Assembly (NCBI GenBank): GCA_963681505.1
Contig: OY811979.1
Location: 8,292,736-8,356,735, forward strand
Origin: Eunapius fragilis
Lineage: Eukaryota; Porifera; Demospongiae; Spongillida; Spongillidae
Direction: 5' to 3'
DNA: 64,000 bases
The notes below the pieces were generated by a model. The model made no database searches. It saw only the letters and a list, made by a program, of their open reading frames with translations, and was not told the DNA's origin. Made by a program: the position numbers and the translations under genes. Within the stretch, counting starts at the first letter, position 1; each line of letters starts with the position of its first letter. Shown one piece after another: positions 1 through 11,899 of the stretch.

Positions 1-585
1 ATCACATGGCAAATCATGCAGCCAATGTCTCTGGCTGTGGACTGGATTGGTCGGAAACTGTACTGGGTGGACATGGGGACCCAGCGTCTGGAAGTGGCCA
101 ATCTGGATGGCACCAACAGAAAAATCCTCTTCTCCAATGCCCAGGGTATCAACATGCCAAGAGGCGTGGCATTGGACCTCAAGTCAACGTACGTGACTAC
201 GGCAACCGTCAATGGGTTATTTGGGTGGTGTTCTAAATGCTATAATTGATGGCAATGCTTTCGTAATCAGTAGTTACATGTATCCTCCCCCCCTCGTCCC
301 CTTCCCGTTTGCTTCCCTTTTTCCCCTCCCTACCCCCCCCCCTCTCCTTACCTCCCTCTCCCTCCCTCTCTCCCTCTCTCCCATAGTTATATATACTGGA
401 CAGATGATAACACTATCCAAAGGGCAGCCATGGACGGTACCATGATGACCACTCTGGTAAAGGAAGGATGCTCAATCACATCTCTTGCTATTAGCAATGG
501 ATGGGCAGTGTGGTCTGACCCATGTTCCACGTCCATCAGGGTAGCCAATGTTAACACTGGAATGGACACTTCTGGAGGAGTATAT

Positions 586-638
<53 letters not shown>

Positions 639-861
639 GCATGTATGCATGCATGCATGTATGTATGTATGTATGTATGTATGTATGTGTCTATGTATTT
701 TTGTATGTGTGTGTATGTATTTATGTATGTATGGATGTATTTATGTATGTATGCATGCATGCATGTATGTATGTATTTATGTATGTATGTGTGTATGTAT
801 GTATGTATGTATGTATGTATGTATGTATGTATTTATGTATGTATTTATGTATGTATTTATG

Positions 862-895
<34 letters not shown>

Positions 896-921
896 TGTAT
901 GTATGTATGTATGTATGTATG

Positions 922-952
<31 letters not shown>

Positions 953-3900
953 GGTATGTATTGATCAGCAAATTCCATCCATTCGCTAGATGAGGCCCAA
1001 AAGTTCTATGGAGTGGCCATGTTCAACAACAGCTTGTACTGGACCAACAGACAGGACAAAAGCCTGCGTAGGTCTAAATTTGGCACCACCGAGGAGTCCA
1101 GTGGACTGTATGAGACTGTCCTGGTCTCTAGGATGGGCGTGGATGTCAGGGAAGTGAGACTAATCCAGAAAAGTGATCTTACTGATAGAAGTATGTGGGC
1201 ATGGTGTGAGGGAGGGGGGGGAGAGAGATGTTGATACATGTGATAGTGGCTTAAGGGTGTGGTGCCTCTGATGGTGTTGAAGTTAATGACCCAAAGGGTA
1301 TTGTTTATTGTGAAGAGCACAAAGAGGTTGTGCTAGAGCATGAAGTCGAGACATGAGGTGATTAGTAGATTTTGACATAGCACTAATAATCATGTATACA
1401 GAAGAGATAAACACTAGGACTATTTTTTGTGAGCGTTTATATGCCACCAGATCTGTCACACCCACATTATTTAGTCTTACCCTCTACACACAAACACCTT
1501 GGACCTTCACTGCTTGTTTGCATGTTACTTATAATGTATCTAGTTTTACCACATCCCTGCTGTTGTAAGAGAATGATTTACTTCTAACTGCACCTTTCAT
1601 GCACACACAAAACACAAATGTACACACATACACGCACACACTTTACCAAACACATACGTGCACATGCACACACGTTACCAACACGCCATGCTCTACAGAC
1701 TTCTACCAACACCCCTGTGCCCAGGACAGGGGGTGTGGCAGTCTCTGCCTTCCCAACGTGTGGTCAACCTCATCGCTATACTCATGTGCCTGTCCCACGG
1801 GCATCAAGCTTAACCCTGATGGACGGACATGTCCCAAGAGTGAGTTATTGGGGAGGGGCACCAAGCTAACCCCTGATGGGGAGGGAGTGTGGAGGGGGTG
1901 ACACGAAGCTAACTCCTGATGGGGAGGGAGAGGTGAGTGTGACAGACCCTATGTACAGACTGTAATTTTAGTCTCCACAGTTGTTTCACTTCAATCTAAT
2001 TACAGCAATACCCTTGGGTAAAAAACACAGTCTAAGACCTCAACTATATTATAACAATACATGAAGTCACCCTAGCGTGGGTTCAAACAACTTTGAGAGA
2101 GATGTTGGGAACGTGGGCAGGAATGTATGAAATAAACGTCCCTTCCTCACACAAACCCTCCTCCCACACACACCTATCCCCTTTCCTTCCACACACCCTA
2201 TCCCTCCCTCCTCACTCACACACCTATCCCTCCTCCCACACACACATATATCCTCCCTCCTTCCACACCCACCTATCCCTCCCTCCTTCCACACACACCT
2301 ATCCCTCCTTCCCACCCACACACACCCACACAGTCCCCTCCACTTTCCTTCTGGTCACAGTTAGTGGCATCACAAGCATGAAAACGGTTCCCGGCACCAT
2401 CATGTCAATGTCCCTTGACACTCCAAACCATGACCCACTTCTCCTGGTGGACAACCAGCTCGCCCCCATGGGCATAGACTTCCTCCTCTCCGGGCCCCAG
2501 GATGGCACCATGTTTTGGGTAGACCAAAAATCGCATGCCATACTCTCCTCCACCCTGGTGGGGGGTGGGCCCATCACAACCCTCGTCCCCTGGTCAGGGA
2601 ACCCCCAGGCCCTGGCCGTGGACTGGATAGCCTCCAATGTCTACTGGATAGCCCAGGGCGGCCCGGGGTTGCCCGCCGCGGGCATTTATGTAGTCAGGGC
2701 CAACGGATCGTTCCCGAGGGCCGTCGTGATGGGCAACATGAGCAACGCCGTGCTTATCACTGTACACCCCATCATGGGGTGAGCCTTGCCACATAATACA
2801 TACATACATACATACATACATACATACATACATACATACATACATACATACATACATACATACATACATACATACATACATACATACATACATACATACA
2901 TACATACATACATACATACATACATACATACATACATACATACATACATACATACATACATACATGCATACATACATACATACATTCATGCATGCATGCA
3001 TGCATGCATGCATGCATGCATACATACATGCATGCATGCATGCATACATACATACATTCATGCATGCATGCATGCATGCATGCATGCATGCATACATACA
3101 TACATGCATGCATGCATACATACATACATACATACATTCATTCATTCATTCATAAACACACACCCATAAAATTGCATCATTGATATGTATGCATGTATAA
3201 TTACAATCACGCATGCACACACATGCACCACATACTCTTACACACACAAGTTTTCTCTTCTGGGTGGACCAAATGCTGCCCCACAACATGATAGAACGCA
3301 GCAATCTGGATGGCTCAAATCGTATGGCAATATTATACAGCTCTGGCGTGATTGTGGACATAGTTGTGGACACCACCAGCAACCAACTGTACTGGATACG
3401 CATGGACACCCACGCGATGCACGTCTCCGATCTTGATGGGTCCAATGAGCGCTTCTTCATACCTGGACCCTCTGCTTCAACACAGAACTACATCTTGGAG
3501 CCTCGCGGAATGGCTAAAGTAGACAACCAGTTCTTCTGGACTGAGCGGCAGTCAACTTGGCAGGCACTGCAGACGGGGCCGAAGAACTTCTTGGTGAGGA
3601 AAGTGAGTGCCTTTGAAACAAACCCAAATAGGATTGTCGTCGTTAACCCTTTGCGACCCGGAGGTAAGGAGTAATCGGTCGAGAGGTGGGAATGGGGGTT
3701 GAGAATTTTGTCTTTTGATTCATGTCACATCACCTTGCTGATAATTCCAAATAGAGCTCACCACACTCCCATCTCCTTTGCCCTGCTCTCTGAACAACGG
3801 AGACTGCTTGCAGCTGTGCCTGTCGTTCAACTCTACTCACCGTCAGTGTGGGTGTTCCCAAAACATCACTTGCAACGAGACATGTGAGCTACATAGACGT

Positions 3901-6228
3901 GTGCAATTTGTACGTTACATCAGAGATACAGTTGGTAGTGTCACTTCTCCTCCTCCCCTACAGTTGGTGTCCCACTGCACCTCCAGCTGCCCGCTCACAA
4001 GTATTCCTCACAGGCAGTGACCTCCTCACCTGCTCCAACTACAGCCATAGTCCTGCCAACGTACACTGCCTCCAGCACTGAAAACATGTATGTGTGTTTG
4101 TGAAGTGGAAGGTGGGGAGGAGAGAGGGGGGATGTGAGCAGTAAGGTGGGGGGGGGGGGGGGCTTGATAGAGAGAGTGGAGTGTTCGATACCCTTTGATC
4201 TCATTTCTCTTCCCTCATTTCTCGTAGCAATAACGATGATTCATTCAACGGTTAGTGCTTGCATTCACACCACTTGGGCCATTCTGATGAGTATGGCTAT
4301 ATTTCTTATCAGTGAAGCCATGTAGCAATGGGGTGGGGGGGGGGAGGGAGGGGGGGGGATTGATCAGTACACTGAAATGTTACACATATCTAATATTGCG
4401 TGTGATAGTTACGTGACACATTACGGGGAGGGGTACAGGCATATGGAATACACATAACAGTCTGTTCACAAACCCAACATTAATGGTAAGTAGGATGGGG
4501 TAGGAAGTGGGGGAGAAGGATGGGGTGAGGAAGGGGAGAGGGATGGGGTGAGGAAGTGGGTGAGAGGGATGGGGTAAGGCAGTGGGGGAGAAGGATGGGG
4601 TGAAGAAGTGAGGGAGAGGGATGAGGCGAGGAAGTGGGGAGAGGGATGGGTGCCACGTGATCATTGCTAATTATTACCATTTCCCACCACCCACACGTCA
4701 CCTGCACCCTTCAATACCCACCCGCACCCAGTCATGATCGTTGGTGTGAGCATAGTGATGGGCCTGCTGATGGTGGTTGTGCTTGTGGCCATCATCATCA
4801 TCCTCTTCATCCTGACAAGAAGGTAACGTGGTGGTTTTTTCCCCCCTGGAAAGATATTGAAACTTATGAAACTCTGCAACCTTAATTTAGGTATAGAGAG
4901 ATGAGGAGTGAGGACCTGCCACAGATGAACAAGGAGGCACACACTGTGAGCACAATAAGATGTTTGTTAGGTGCCTTAAATTGGCAATAATGACTTCATA
5001 AATGACTTTTTAAAAGTCCGAGTATGCAACCAATCCACTCATAGGCTTTGGCACTTGATAATTACACAAATCCTTTCAGTCTTTTTATTCAGTATACAGA
5101 TTATCATGATTGTATTATAAACAATGTTCTCTATGAAGCTACCAGCAGGAGCCGGCATCAAGGATCTGATCATAAGTTTTTTTCTTCTTTGTACAGGGGC
5201 GGAAAAGGAGAGTTCCATTTCAGTTGAACAACACCAAGGAGTCAATACCACTCAAGGACATGAACAAAAACCAACCCCAGAACAACCTTAACCAGTTCAA
5301 GGAGGATAACTCACAGGAGTACTATGACACCAGCTCCGTGAAGCGTGTACATCGTGTCACCACAATTGTCCCCAATGACCCGCCAATGAAACCTAAGGAC
5401 AGTGTGTTGGAGACCATTGCGGAAGTGGAGATCGAAACTGAGTTGTTGCCGAGCACCCCAGAGGACACCAAGGACCCGGTGAGTGCTATGGAAGCTTGGG
5501 GCACCGCAGTAACTACTAGGGATGCTGGTAGTTTGGGTGACGGGGAAAAGGAAAAGGCCGGTGATCAAAAGGAGCAACTGCAGACAAAACCTCATGTTTG
5601 CCCTCGCCCCATCACCCCCCAAGGAACTAAAAAGGCGGAACTGAGGTTTAACCTGCCCCTCGAGCCTCTTAGAAACGATCCAGGCATTCCCCCTCCAGCT
5701 ATACCTCCGCGTATACCACTCAAGGACATTAACAAAAGCCAACCCCAGAACAACCTTAATGCACAGGAGCACTTTGACACCAGCTCCATGAAGGGTGTAC
5801 ATTGTGTCGTTGCAAGTATCTCCAACAACCCACCAATGAAACCTAAGGACTGTGTGTTGGAGACGATTGCGGAGATGGAGATCGAAACTGAGTTGTCCCT
5901 GAGCACCCCAGAGGAATCCAAGGACCCAGGGAGTGCTATGGAAGCGGAGGGCGCCGCGGTAACTGCTGGGAACGCTGGTAGTTTGGGTGACGGGGAAAAG
6001 AAAAGGACTAGTGATCAAAAAGAGCAACTGCAGACAAAAACTCATGTTTGCCCTCGCTCCATCATCCCCCGGGGAACCAAAAAGACTGAACTGAGGTTTA
6101 ACCTGCCCCCCGAGCCTCTCAGAAGCGATCCAGGCATTCCCCCTCCAGCTATACCTCCGCGTAGCCCCAGAGTTCCCCTTCCTCCTTCAAATAAAGATGG
6201 ACCTGAGCAACTTTGGGGCCGTTCATAA
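1..6228 (+). CDS. LRP-like LDL-receptor-class-B (YWTD/EGF) transmembrane receptor, 5'-partial
   Basis: This is a single-pass cell-surface receptor of the LDL-receptor-related type; the ligand is unknown. The window opens inside a YWTD beta-propeller. Exons read from splice sites and frame are 1-188, 387-586, 990-1190, 1699-1839, 2361-2778, 3251-3663, 3755-3883, 3964-4087, 4228-4250, 4732-4822, 4891-4945 and 5197-6228; every junction keeps the frame. Order of parts: propeller blades (LYWVDMG, YIYWTDD, LYWTNRQ), a six-Cys EGF module (1699-1839), a second propeller ([35 protein letters not shown]), a second six-Cys EGF module (3755-3883), a Ser/Thr/Pro stalk, a transmembrane helix ([20 protein letters not shown], 4732-4822) followed by TRRYRE, and a duplicated Pro-rich tail. 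No NPxY or PPPSPxS motif is visible in the tail, unlike vertebrate LRP1 or LRP5/6. The modular order resembles sponge LRP4/5/6-like genes, but orthology is not established. Confidence 0.9.
587..951 (+). repeat. (GT)n then (ATGT)n microsatellite in an intron
   Basis: A GT run starts directly at the splice donor (587-634) and is followed by degenerate ATGT/TATG tetranucleotide repeats to about 951. It fills most of the intron between exons 387-586 and 990-1190. Long Met/Cys/Val/Tyr reading frames here are artefacts. Confidence 0.95.
2794..3150 (+). repeat. (TACA)n / (TGCA)n microsatellite in an intron
   Basis: About 165 bp of nearly pure TACA repeats grade into blocks of TGCA and end in TTCA repeats. 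The array lies just inside the donor of exon 2361-2778 and makes up most of that intron. It has the reverse-strand motif of the 650-951 array. Confidence 0.95.
4490..4650 (+). repeat. G-rich minisatellite (about 27-bp unit) in an intron
   Basis: Six or so imperfect units of the type GGATGGGGTGAGGAAGTGGG follow each other upstream of the transmembrane exon. G runs also occur at 4148-4163 and 4332-4359 in the neighbouring intron. Confidence 0.85.
4732..4822 (+). other. Transmembrane-helix exon of the LRP-like gene
   Basis: This 91-bp exon encodes about 25 uninterrupted hydrophobic residues (Val, Ile, Leu, Met, Ala) ending in T-R-R, a typical stop-transfer sequence. It is preceded by a 23-bp micro-exon (4228-4250). 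It fixes the topology: everything upstream is extracellular and 4891-6228 is cytoplasmic. Confidence 0.9.
5245..6162 (+). repeat. Tandem duplication inside the receptor's cytoplasmic tail
   Basis: Two copies of a coding module of about 468 bp (156 residues) lie head to tail, 5245-5712 and 5713-6162. Each begins IPLKD(M/I)NK(N/S)QPQNNLN and ends with [11 protein letters not shown], a class-II-like SH3 ligand core. Conserved inner blocks include DTSS(V/M)K, PPMKPKD, VLETIAE, SLGDGEK and GTKK(A/T)ELRFNLP. Copy 2 has lost about ten residues near its start (the stretch around [10 protein letters not shown]). The reading frame stays open through both copies. Confidence 0.92.
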
Positions 6229-6395
6229 ATTTCGTCACATAAATTAAGACTGTTTTGGACCCCTCTCCCCACCATCACAGACCATCACAATAATTCCTAC
6301 CCCCCTCTCAATTACATCACATTGCCCCCTCCCCCACACACACACACACCCACGAATAAGCTTTCAGTGCATATTTTAAATTTCATGCCAATGCT

Positions 6396-6401
6396 AATAA
6401 A
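6396..6401 (+). promoter_or_regulatory. Polyadenylation signal of the LRP-like gene
   Basis: An AATAAA lies 168 bp after the receptor stop codon (6226-6228). It is the first canonical hexamer in the presumed 3' UTR, which also holds a short CA run at 6336-6350. Confidence 0.6.
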
Positions 6402-6527
6402 TGCAGCCAAAATTAAATGAAACAATTACCGCATGCGAGTCATGCATCTTCGCCAGTATCTTCTACCCACGGACGCTGAAGGTGCTCCTCCAAATTAACA
6501 AATAGACATGCATAGCCGTTTCAGTCC

Positions 6528-7483
6528 TTATTTCAGGGGTACCAGAACTCCTTCGAGATCAAGAAGATCTTCATTGATCCAGTAAGCCTGTTCCAGGCGG
6601 TTCTCCTCGTTAGCAGTTATTGCCATTAACTCTCTCTGGCAGCAACTCTTATTGGCCTCTCGCTTGATGGCTTCAACTGGAGCTTTCTTATGGACCACCA
6701 TATGTTTCTGCAGCATCACCTCTGTAGAGAGAGCAGACCTTGCATGACCGATCAAGCAATAATTGCGAGTGAACTGATGAGCTGTACAGATCGTAGGGAA
6801 GAACTTTGAAAGTCTTTGTCGATCTTGGAAGTATATCATCAAGATTTAGAGCTTTGATACAAACAAAGATGGAAATGATGGTTCTCTTCATCAACATTTC
6901 TCTCTGGAGCTTTCAAGCCATCAATTAAGTTCAGTTTGTACAATAGGGATTGGAGGAGCAAGAAATCTTTCTGGCATAATTAAGAACTTTTGGGCTTGGA
7001 GCAGCAACTCGTATTATTGCACTTAACAATCTGGGTGAAAGATTGGCTAGTACGAAAGGTGTGCTGCAACCAAGTTGGGTCTTTTGATTGTAAGGTTTCA
7101 GGCTTCAGTTCAGATAGCTCAGGATCCAATATACTCGGCAACTATTGGATGGCTATCAAGAACTGTCTGGGACCAAATTTCAGCCAAGGTGCTTCTTCTC
7201 TAGGTCGGTGTCAATGGTCAGCCCTTGATCATTGAGATGGCTATCATACTTGTCATGAGGCAAAATTAAACCTGACTTAGTGGAGCCATTCTTCTTTCAA
7301 CGCGGTTGAATGCACTTCTGCCAGGAGCATTTGTAGCAATGAAGTATGCATCCAGAATGTGTTGCACTAAATGATGCACAGCCATTTCTATGACCTTCTG
7401 GTAGCGAGGATTCTCATCTGGACCACCCTCTACAGTAATAACAAGGACAGGTTTCATTGCGTTGTCTGGTCCATACTTGGTTA
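6528..7483 (-). pseudogene. ORF relic with DGGPDENPR / APGRSAFNRVERRMAP motifs (transposon-type, function unknown)
   Basis: Read on the minus strand, the segment begins VTKYGPDNAMKPVLVITVEG, continues GPDENPRYQKVIE, ATNAPGRSAFNRVERRMAP and LPHDKYDSHLNDQG, then (after frameshifts near 7195 and 7140) WSQTVLD..PIVAEYI, HTFRTSQSFTQIVKCN, CCSKPKSS, and ends MAITANEENRLEQAYWINED..LVPLK with a stop at 6528-6530. I recall this motif string from many repeated, unnamed predicted proteins of sponges and cnidarians; its activity is not known to me. It follows directly after the 3' palindrome of the left copy of the hairpin-headed element, on the same strand as that copy's gene relic, so it may be the last exon of the autonomous element. 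Several stops and frameshifts show it is decayed here. Confidence 0.55.
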
Positions 7484-7775
7484 CAAGTGGATAAAAAATT
7501 TCTCTTTGAGAAATAGAGTGGGATGTAGGATTGGGATTGGTGGTGTAAAAAGCAAGGAAAAAAGACACATTATGGATTGGTACCAGAATACAACAAGACG
7601 GTCCTACATTTAGCCAAGAACCATGCACTTTGAATTTCAATTAGCTAAATGTAGAACCGTCTTGTTGTATTCTGGTACCAATCCATAATGTGTCTTTTTT
7701 CCTTGCTTTTTACACCACCAATCCCAATCCTACATCCCACTCCATTTCTCAAGGAGAAATTTTTTATCTACTTGT
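7484..7775. repeat. Palindromic (foldback) 3' tail of the left element copy
   Basis: Two arms of about 140 bp (7484-7623 and 7637-7775) are near-perfect reverse complements around a short AT-rich loop. Outer ends read CAAGTGGATAAAAAATTTC / GAAATTTTTTATCTACTTG. The arm contains TTGGTGGTGTAAAAAGCAAG, the signature shared with the palindromes at 16215, 35606, 40255, 40565, 41700 and 45079. Confidence 0.9.
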
Positions 7776-9289
7776 TTCCTTGCTTTTTTTCCCCTACCAT
7801 GCAGAGGGATTGGTTAGTTGTCTTGATGCCAATAACGTAATATAATTGTGCCAATTACGTTAGCACTATCGGTAAATAAAATTTCATCGGCATTCAATAA
7901 TGTTACGTAATTATGGTTCCCAATGAGCATTGGGGATGTGCTGCTGTACCACCAGGTCTGATTGCTTATGCAGGTTTGTTCATGGTATATGTGGTGACAC
8001 CGCGCGTGTGTATAATGCCTTTTCACATGTTTATTTGATCACATCTTATTTTTAGTAAAAACTAGCATGTACAATTCTTAAACGAGAACCTGCCTCGCCT
8101 TGCACATCCCGGTTGTCCCCTCCTGTAGGGATAAAAATAACTGAAGCAGGAATGAGAGGGATGGATCAGCTGTGGCAAGTGGAGCAGGAACAGGAGGAAT
8201 GGGTTCGTCCTCAATGCTGCTGTACATATATCTTCTATTGTAGGATCCATATCTGTATGTAAAAGAAAAGTACACCAAACCATATTCGCACCCCCATATT
8301 ATGGTCTTGAATAGAACAACTGAGCAATGATTCGGAGATTACCATTATATATACTGCTGCACCTCATTGGTGGGAAAGTAAAAATAGTTGGCTTATCAAA
8401 CCTGAAGTGAGGCTTCAAATGGAAGTGTTAACTATGGTCGCATTGCAATGCTGATAAAGTCCTCATACTTTTTTTGGGTGATGAGATATTTCAATTGTCA
8501 CTGAGGTAATGAGTTCATACTTTGTAGTTTTCTCACATGTGACAATCAGAGTTAGCATAAGGTATAGGCTTCCAAAATGCAAAAGTTAGCTACACATTAC
8601 TACACCCAATTATATCCTGTACCATATGCATAGCATACATGATTAAGTTTGACATAACAGTTCATATGCTACCATCGCTAATTCAACTCAAGTATCCCAT
8701 CTCTTGACAATCAATCAGCATATGGACACACTAATTTTAATTTTTACATTGGTTGTGTAAGGTTTATGCACATATACACCAGCATTGCTATGCCCCAAGC
8801 AAGCTGACATGCTAATTATATGTATCTACTAAGCATTTGCACTTATAACCTTTTGCACATAACCTTCCCTTAAAAATTTCACATTTATGTTTGGAATTAG
8901 TGCTATGCCATCTTATTCCACTACCTAGTAGCATATCAGGAAGTGTGACATACATTGTCAGAAGCCAGCTAGAGCTGAAGTGTTGTGTTAACAGTTACAG
9001 GTGTTAATGTAACATCTGGAGCAACGCATCAGCATGCTGAGGCAGGCATGAAGTGCTAATCCCTAGCCTGCATGACATGTGATACCAGGAGAACTCAAAA
9101 CCAGTTTAGATCCAGTATTCCTAATCCCCTTATTAAAAACCCCTGCTCACCCTTTCCATTGTTATACTGCTATTGTGTGGTATTATATTGAGGGGTGTTC
9201 ATACACTATTCTCATCACAAATGTCTGCACTTAGGTTACAATCATGTGGCAACAATTACCAAGGTCACCTAGTGCTACTCTAATATCCG

Positions 9290-9493
9290 CTACAGGCTTT
9301 GTGAAAAGTAACTTGTTTTTATAATTATATCTACCTCTTCATCACTCAAGCGTCTACACTGACAGGTGCAAAGCCACTTTTTGGGACGGTCACTACTTTC
9401 ACCCTTACTTTTATCCTTTATTTCATTAGTCACAACACACCAGCCATTAGTGTCAAGAGGGATTGCTAACATTCTAGTGTGTACTTTGATCAA
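9290..9493 (-). pseudogene. Conserved exon relic in the left element copy
   Basis: The minus strand reads TRMLAIPLDTNGWCVVTNEI, then KDKSKGESSDRPKKWLCTCQ and CRRLSDEEVDIIIKT. The right copy keeps the same reading at 14452-14643 with only scattered substitutions and no shift, so this piece was probably a true exon of the element's gene. The paired C-T-C-Q-C could bind metal; I cannot assign a function. Confidence 0.45.
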
Positions 9494-10758
9494 CTAACCA
9501 TTCATGTGGTTCTTTAAAATCTTCAACAACCTTTTCTTGTACATTTTATTGCTATTTAGTGTCTTTTTAAGCAACATACACCCTGCCTTTTATTATCTCT
9601 TTGTGAGACAAAACCTAAACATTAAATTTATACACCCTGCCTTTTACATCTCTTCGTTCAAAGAGATAAAACCTGAGTAAAAATAACTTACTTTTCATTA
9701 CATTAAAGTTACACATCAGAATGCTCAGTAGTCACCACAGTACTTGTTACAGTATACACATAAACTCACCGTTTAATCTTATTGTCCAGCACTTGGGAGG
9801 CAGTGTTAAGATCAAACCCAGACTATTTAGCCTTTTAAACTGCTCTTCTTGTTTCAGCATGATCAAGGTAGCGTTTGTGTTCACCAACCCGCTTGGATTC
9901 AGGGCCTTTTTGGTACCACCAGGTTCTTTCTGCGTCTCGCTTCGATCTGCGTCGTCTTTTCTTGCTCGCTTCGTCTCAGGGTCTTTTTCGTACCGCATCC
10001 GTCCAGCGTCTTGCATGGGTCATCATCAGAGATACAGTTTGAAGATACAAATTAAAATAGGATGACGAGGGGCTGTACCTTGCCCTTTTCTTAACCCGAT
10101 CTCTTCTATTTCTTTGCTCGCTTCGTTTCAGGATCTTTTTCGTACCGCGCTTGACGAGCGTCTCGCATGGGTCATCATCATACCTTCAGTAAGAAGCAAA
10201 TATATACATGTTGATAGATGGGAAGATACAATTTAACATAGGATGACGAGCTGAGGGTCTGTACCTTGCCCTTTTCCTGACCAGATTCACTCAAGATCCC
10301 GTTGTCGTTCGTCGGCTCGCTTCTCAGAGTTCGCTTGGTAACGTTCTCCGGCTTTTGCTTTGTTTGCATGTTTAAACCAGAACATAATTACGAACACGTG
10401 CAAGATCACGAGCTTAGTAAACGGGTCCTGGGCAATTAATCAAAGTTCCAATAGCAATTTCTATAGACGAAAGCCCGACAACATATGGGTCGTTACGATC
10501 CTTATCCAACTGTCCATCCGCAAGTATACTTCATTTTTTATAAATCGGCAAAAATACACCCACGCACACTCTTTATTAATTTATATCGAAACTGATATAA
10601 ACAATATAGTTTCAATATTCACACAGGATGAAACTTCGCATCGAGCGCTACATTTTGGTGCAAATATCATTTTTTTCTAACTTGAGTTATGTTTGACGAA
10701 AGGAAGAAGGAGAAGGAGAAGGAGAAAAAAATGGTGGATTCGAGGGATCGACTACCGT

Positions 10759-11275
10759 ATGACAAGACGTAATTGGCGGAGCCAAAACTATTTATTTTAA
10801 CTAACTGGCGAAATATTTGTAATTGGCGGAAGTCTCAGAATCTTTAAATTTATGGCGATTTATAATTGGCGGAAATGATGAATGTTAGCGTAGCTGTTGA
10901 TCATACTTCTATTTAGACTGAATAGGCCGAAGAGCACCTGCTGCCTCCGCAAAAGCGGCAGCCAGGGCTGCATTCTCCTCATCCTCTGAAGCATCCCATT
11001 GGAGTGAAGTTCGTCGTCAAACTCAGCATCAGAAAGATCAGAATCGGATTCTGATTCAGATGTACTGTCATTGAATCGACTGGGTGCACGGGTCAGCCGT
11101 CGGGGACGTGTACTGGTATCAGTTGAAGAGAAGAAAGGAATTATTTCGTATGGCCGACCCGCTACCGGGTATATAGTAGTACCGGTATGACCACTACAGG
11201 CGCCGTATGTCTGTGCTTTGTACATTTACATGTACGGTAATCATTTAGCAGGGCAAGATTAAGGTCTAGGGATAC
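10759..11275. other. Region between element copy and integrase fragment; repeated ATTGGCGGA motif and an unassigned minus ORF
   Basis: ATTGGCGGA occurs at about 10771, 10821 and 10865 (with variants), which looks like the end of another small repeat. A minus-strand frame (10860-11225) encodes 121 residues with an acidic Ser/Glu/Asp stretch (STSESESDSDLSDAEFDDEL). Such a stretch is common near the N-terminus of piggyBac-type transposases, but no further similarity is visible, so this is only a suggestion. Confidence 0.3.
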
Positions 11276-11860
11276 TTATACAATCATGTGCGTAATGTCC
11301 TCCCCCCCCCACCCCCCACCCCCCCCATCCCCCTTCCGCGACGCCGTGGATTCGCTGATAACATGTTCATTATGAATAACATTTTCATTATGAAAAACTC
11401 CACCTGCATCACTCTCATGTACATCACTTGTTGCTGTTTCATCATTGTCATGCTCTCCATCTGCTTCCACAATTACATTAGGAAATTCCCCATCACAATC
11501 TGTATTTCCACCAGGATTTCTAAATTCGAGATTAACACCACTGGTTTCATCATGCTTGTCATGGTCATCATCCTTTAGAAGAAATTCAGGCTCACCATCA
11601 TCACATTTTGACACATCTGGATTCTGACCAATGCAGAGATTACCTTCCTGACAAAGTTCTTTACTGTCGTTTGTACCTTTGGTAGTTATGACACTATTGT
11701 GACAATCAACACTGTCAGAAACAACGCCATCAGCCTCCAAGTCCTCCTCCAAAATAATAGCAGATTTTTTGCTTGATGGAAATACAACTTCTCTAGGCAT
11801 TTGACCAAACACCAACTCATACGGAGACCTGCCAGTAGTATCATGAACTTGGGTATTCAT
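11276..11860 (-). pseudogene. C-terminal part of a Ginger/KRBA2-type integrase
   Basis: The minus-strand ORF starts NTQVHDTTGRSPYELVFGQ and continues PREVVFPSSKK and an acidic, Asp/Glu/Asn/His-rich tail. The first block matches the segment after the catalytic core of KRBA2/SCAND3/Ginger-like integrases. The related element at 22.3-25.5 kb has [22 protein letters not shown] at the same point. Here the catalytic core is absent and the fragment abuts a Ty3/Gypsy integrase, so it is a truncated relic. Confidence 0.6.
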
Positions 11861-11899
11861 AGAATCTATTTTATAGTATGATTAACTATACAAATTATC

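Larger units (their letters stand above)
7484..10758 (-). mobile_element. Left copy of the hairpin-headed, palindrome-tailed element (5' end lost)
   Basis: This stretch is an inverted, slightly diverged copy of 13352-16533. Matching blocks include the palindrome at 7484-7775, the segment around 8060-8160 versus 15840-15930, 9290-9490 versus 14450-14645, and the polypurine tract at 10705-10730 versus 13385-13430. Homology stops near 10758, so the terminal 180 bp with the hairpin found in the right copy is missing. It carries the same gene relic (RYEKDPETKRARK near 9985-10010 on the minus strand; GERYQANSEKRADERQRD near 10290-10350). About 8300-9290 holds no convincing coding sequence in either copy. 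Confidence 0.8.

Noticed and set aside
548..3169. Met/Cys/Val/Tyr and His/Thr/Tyr/Ile repeat frames
   Set aside because: Translations of ATGT and TACA microsatellites inside introns.
5311..6278. Minus-strand frames opposite the receptor tail
   Set aside because: Shadows of the real plus-strand exon; duplicated because the exon is duplicated.
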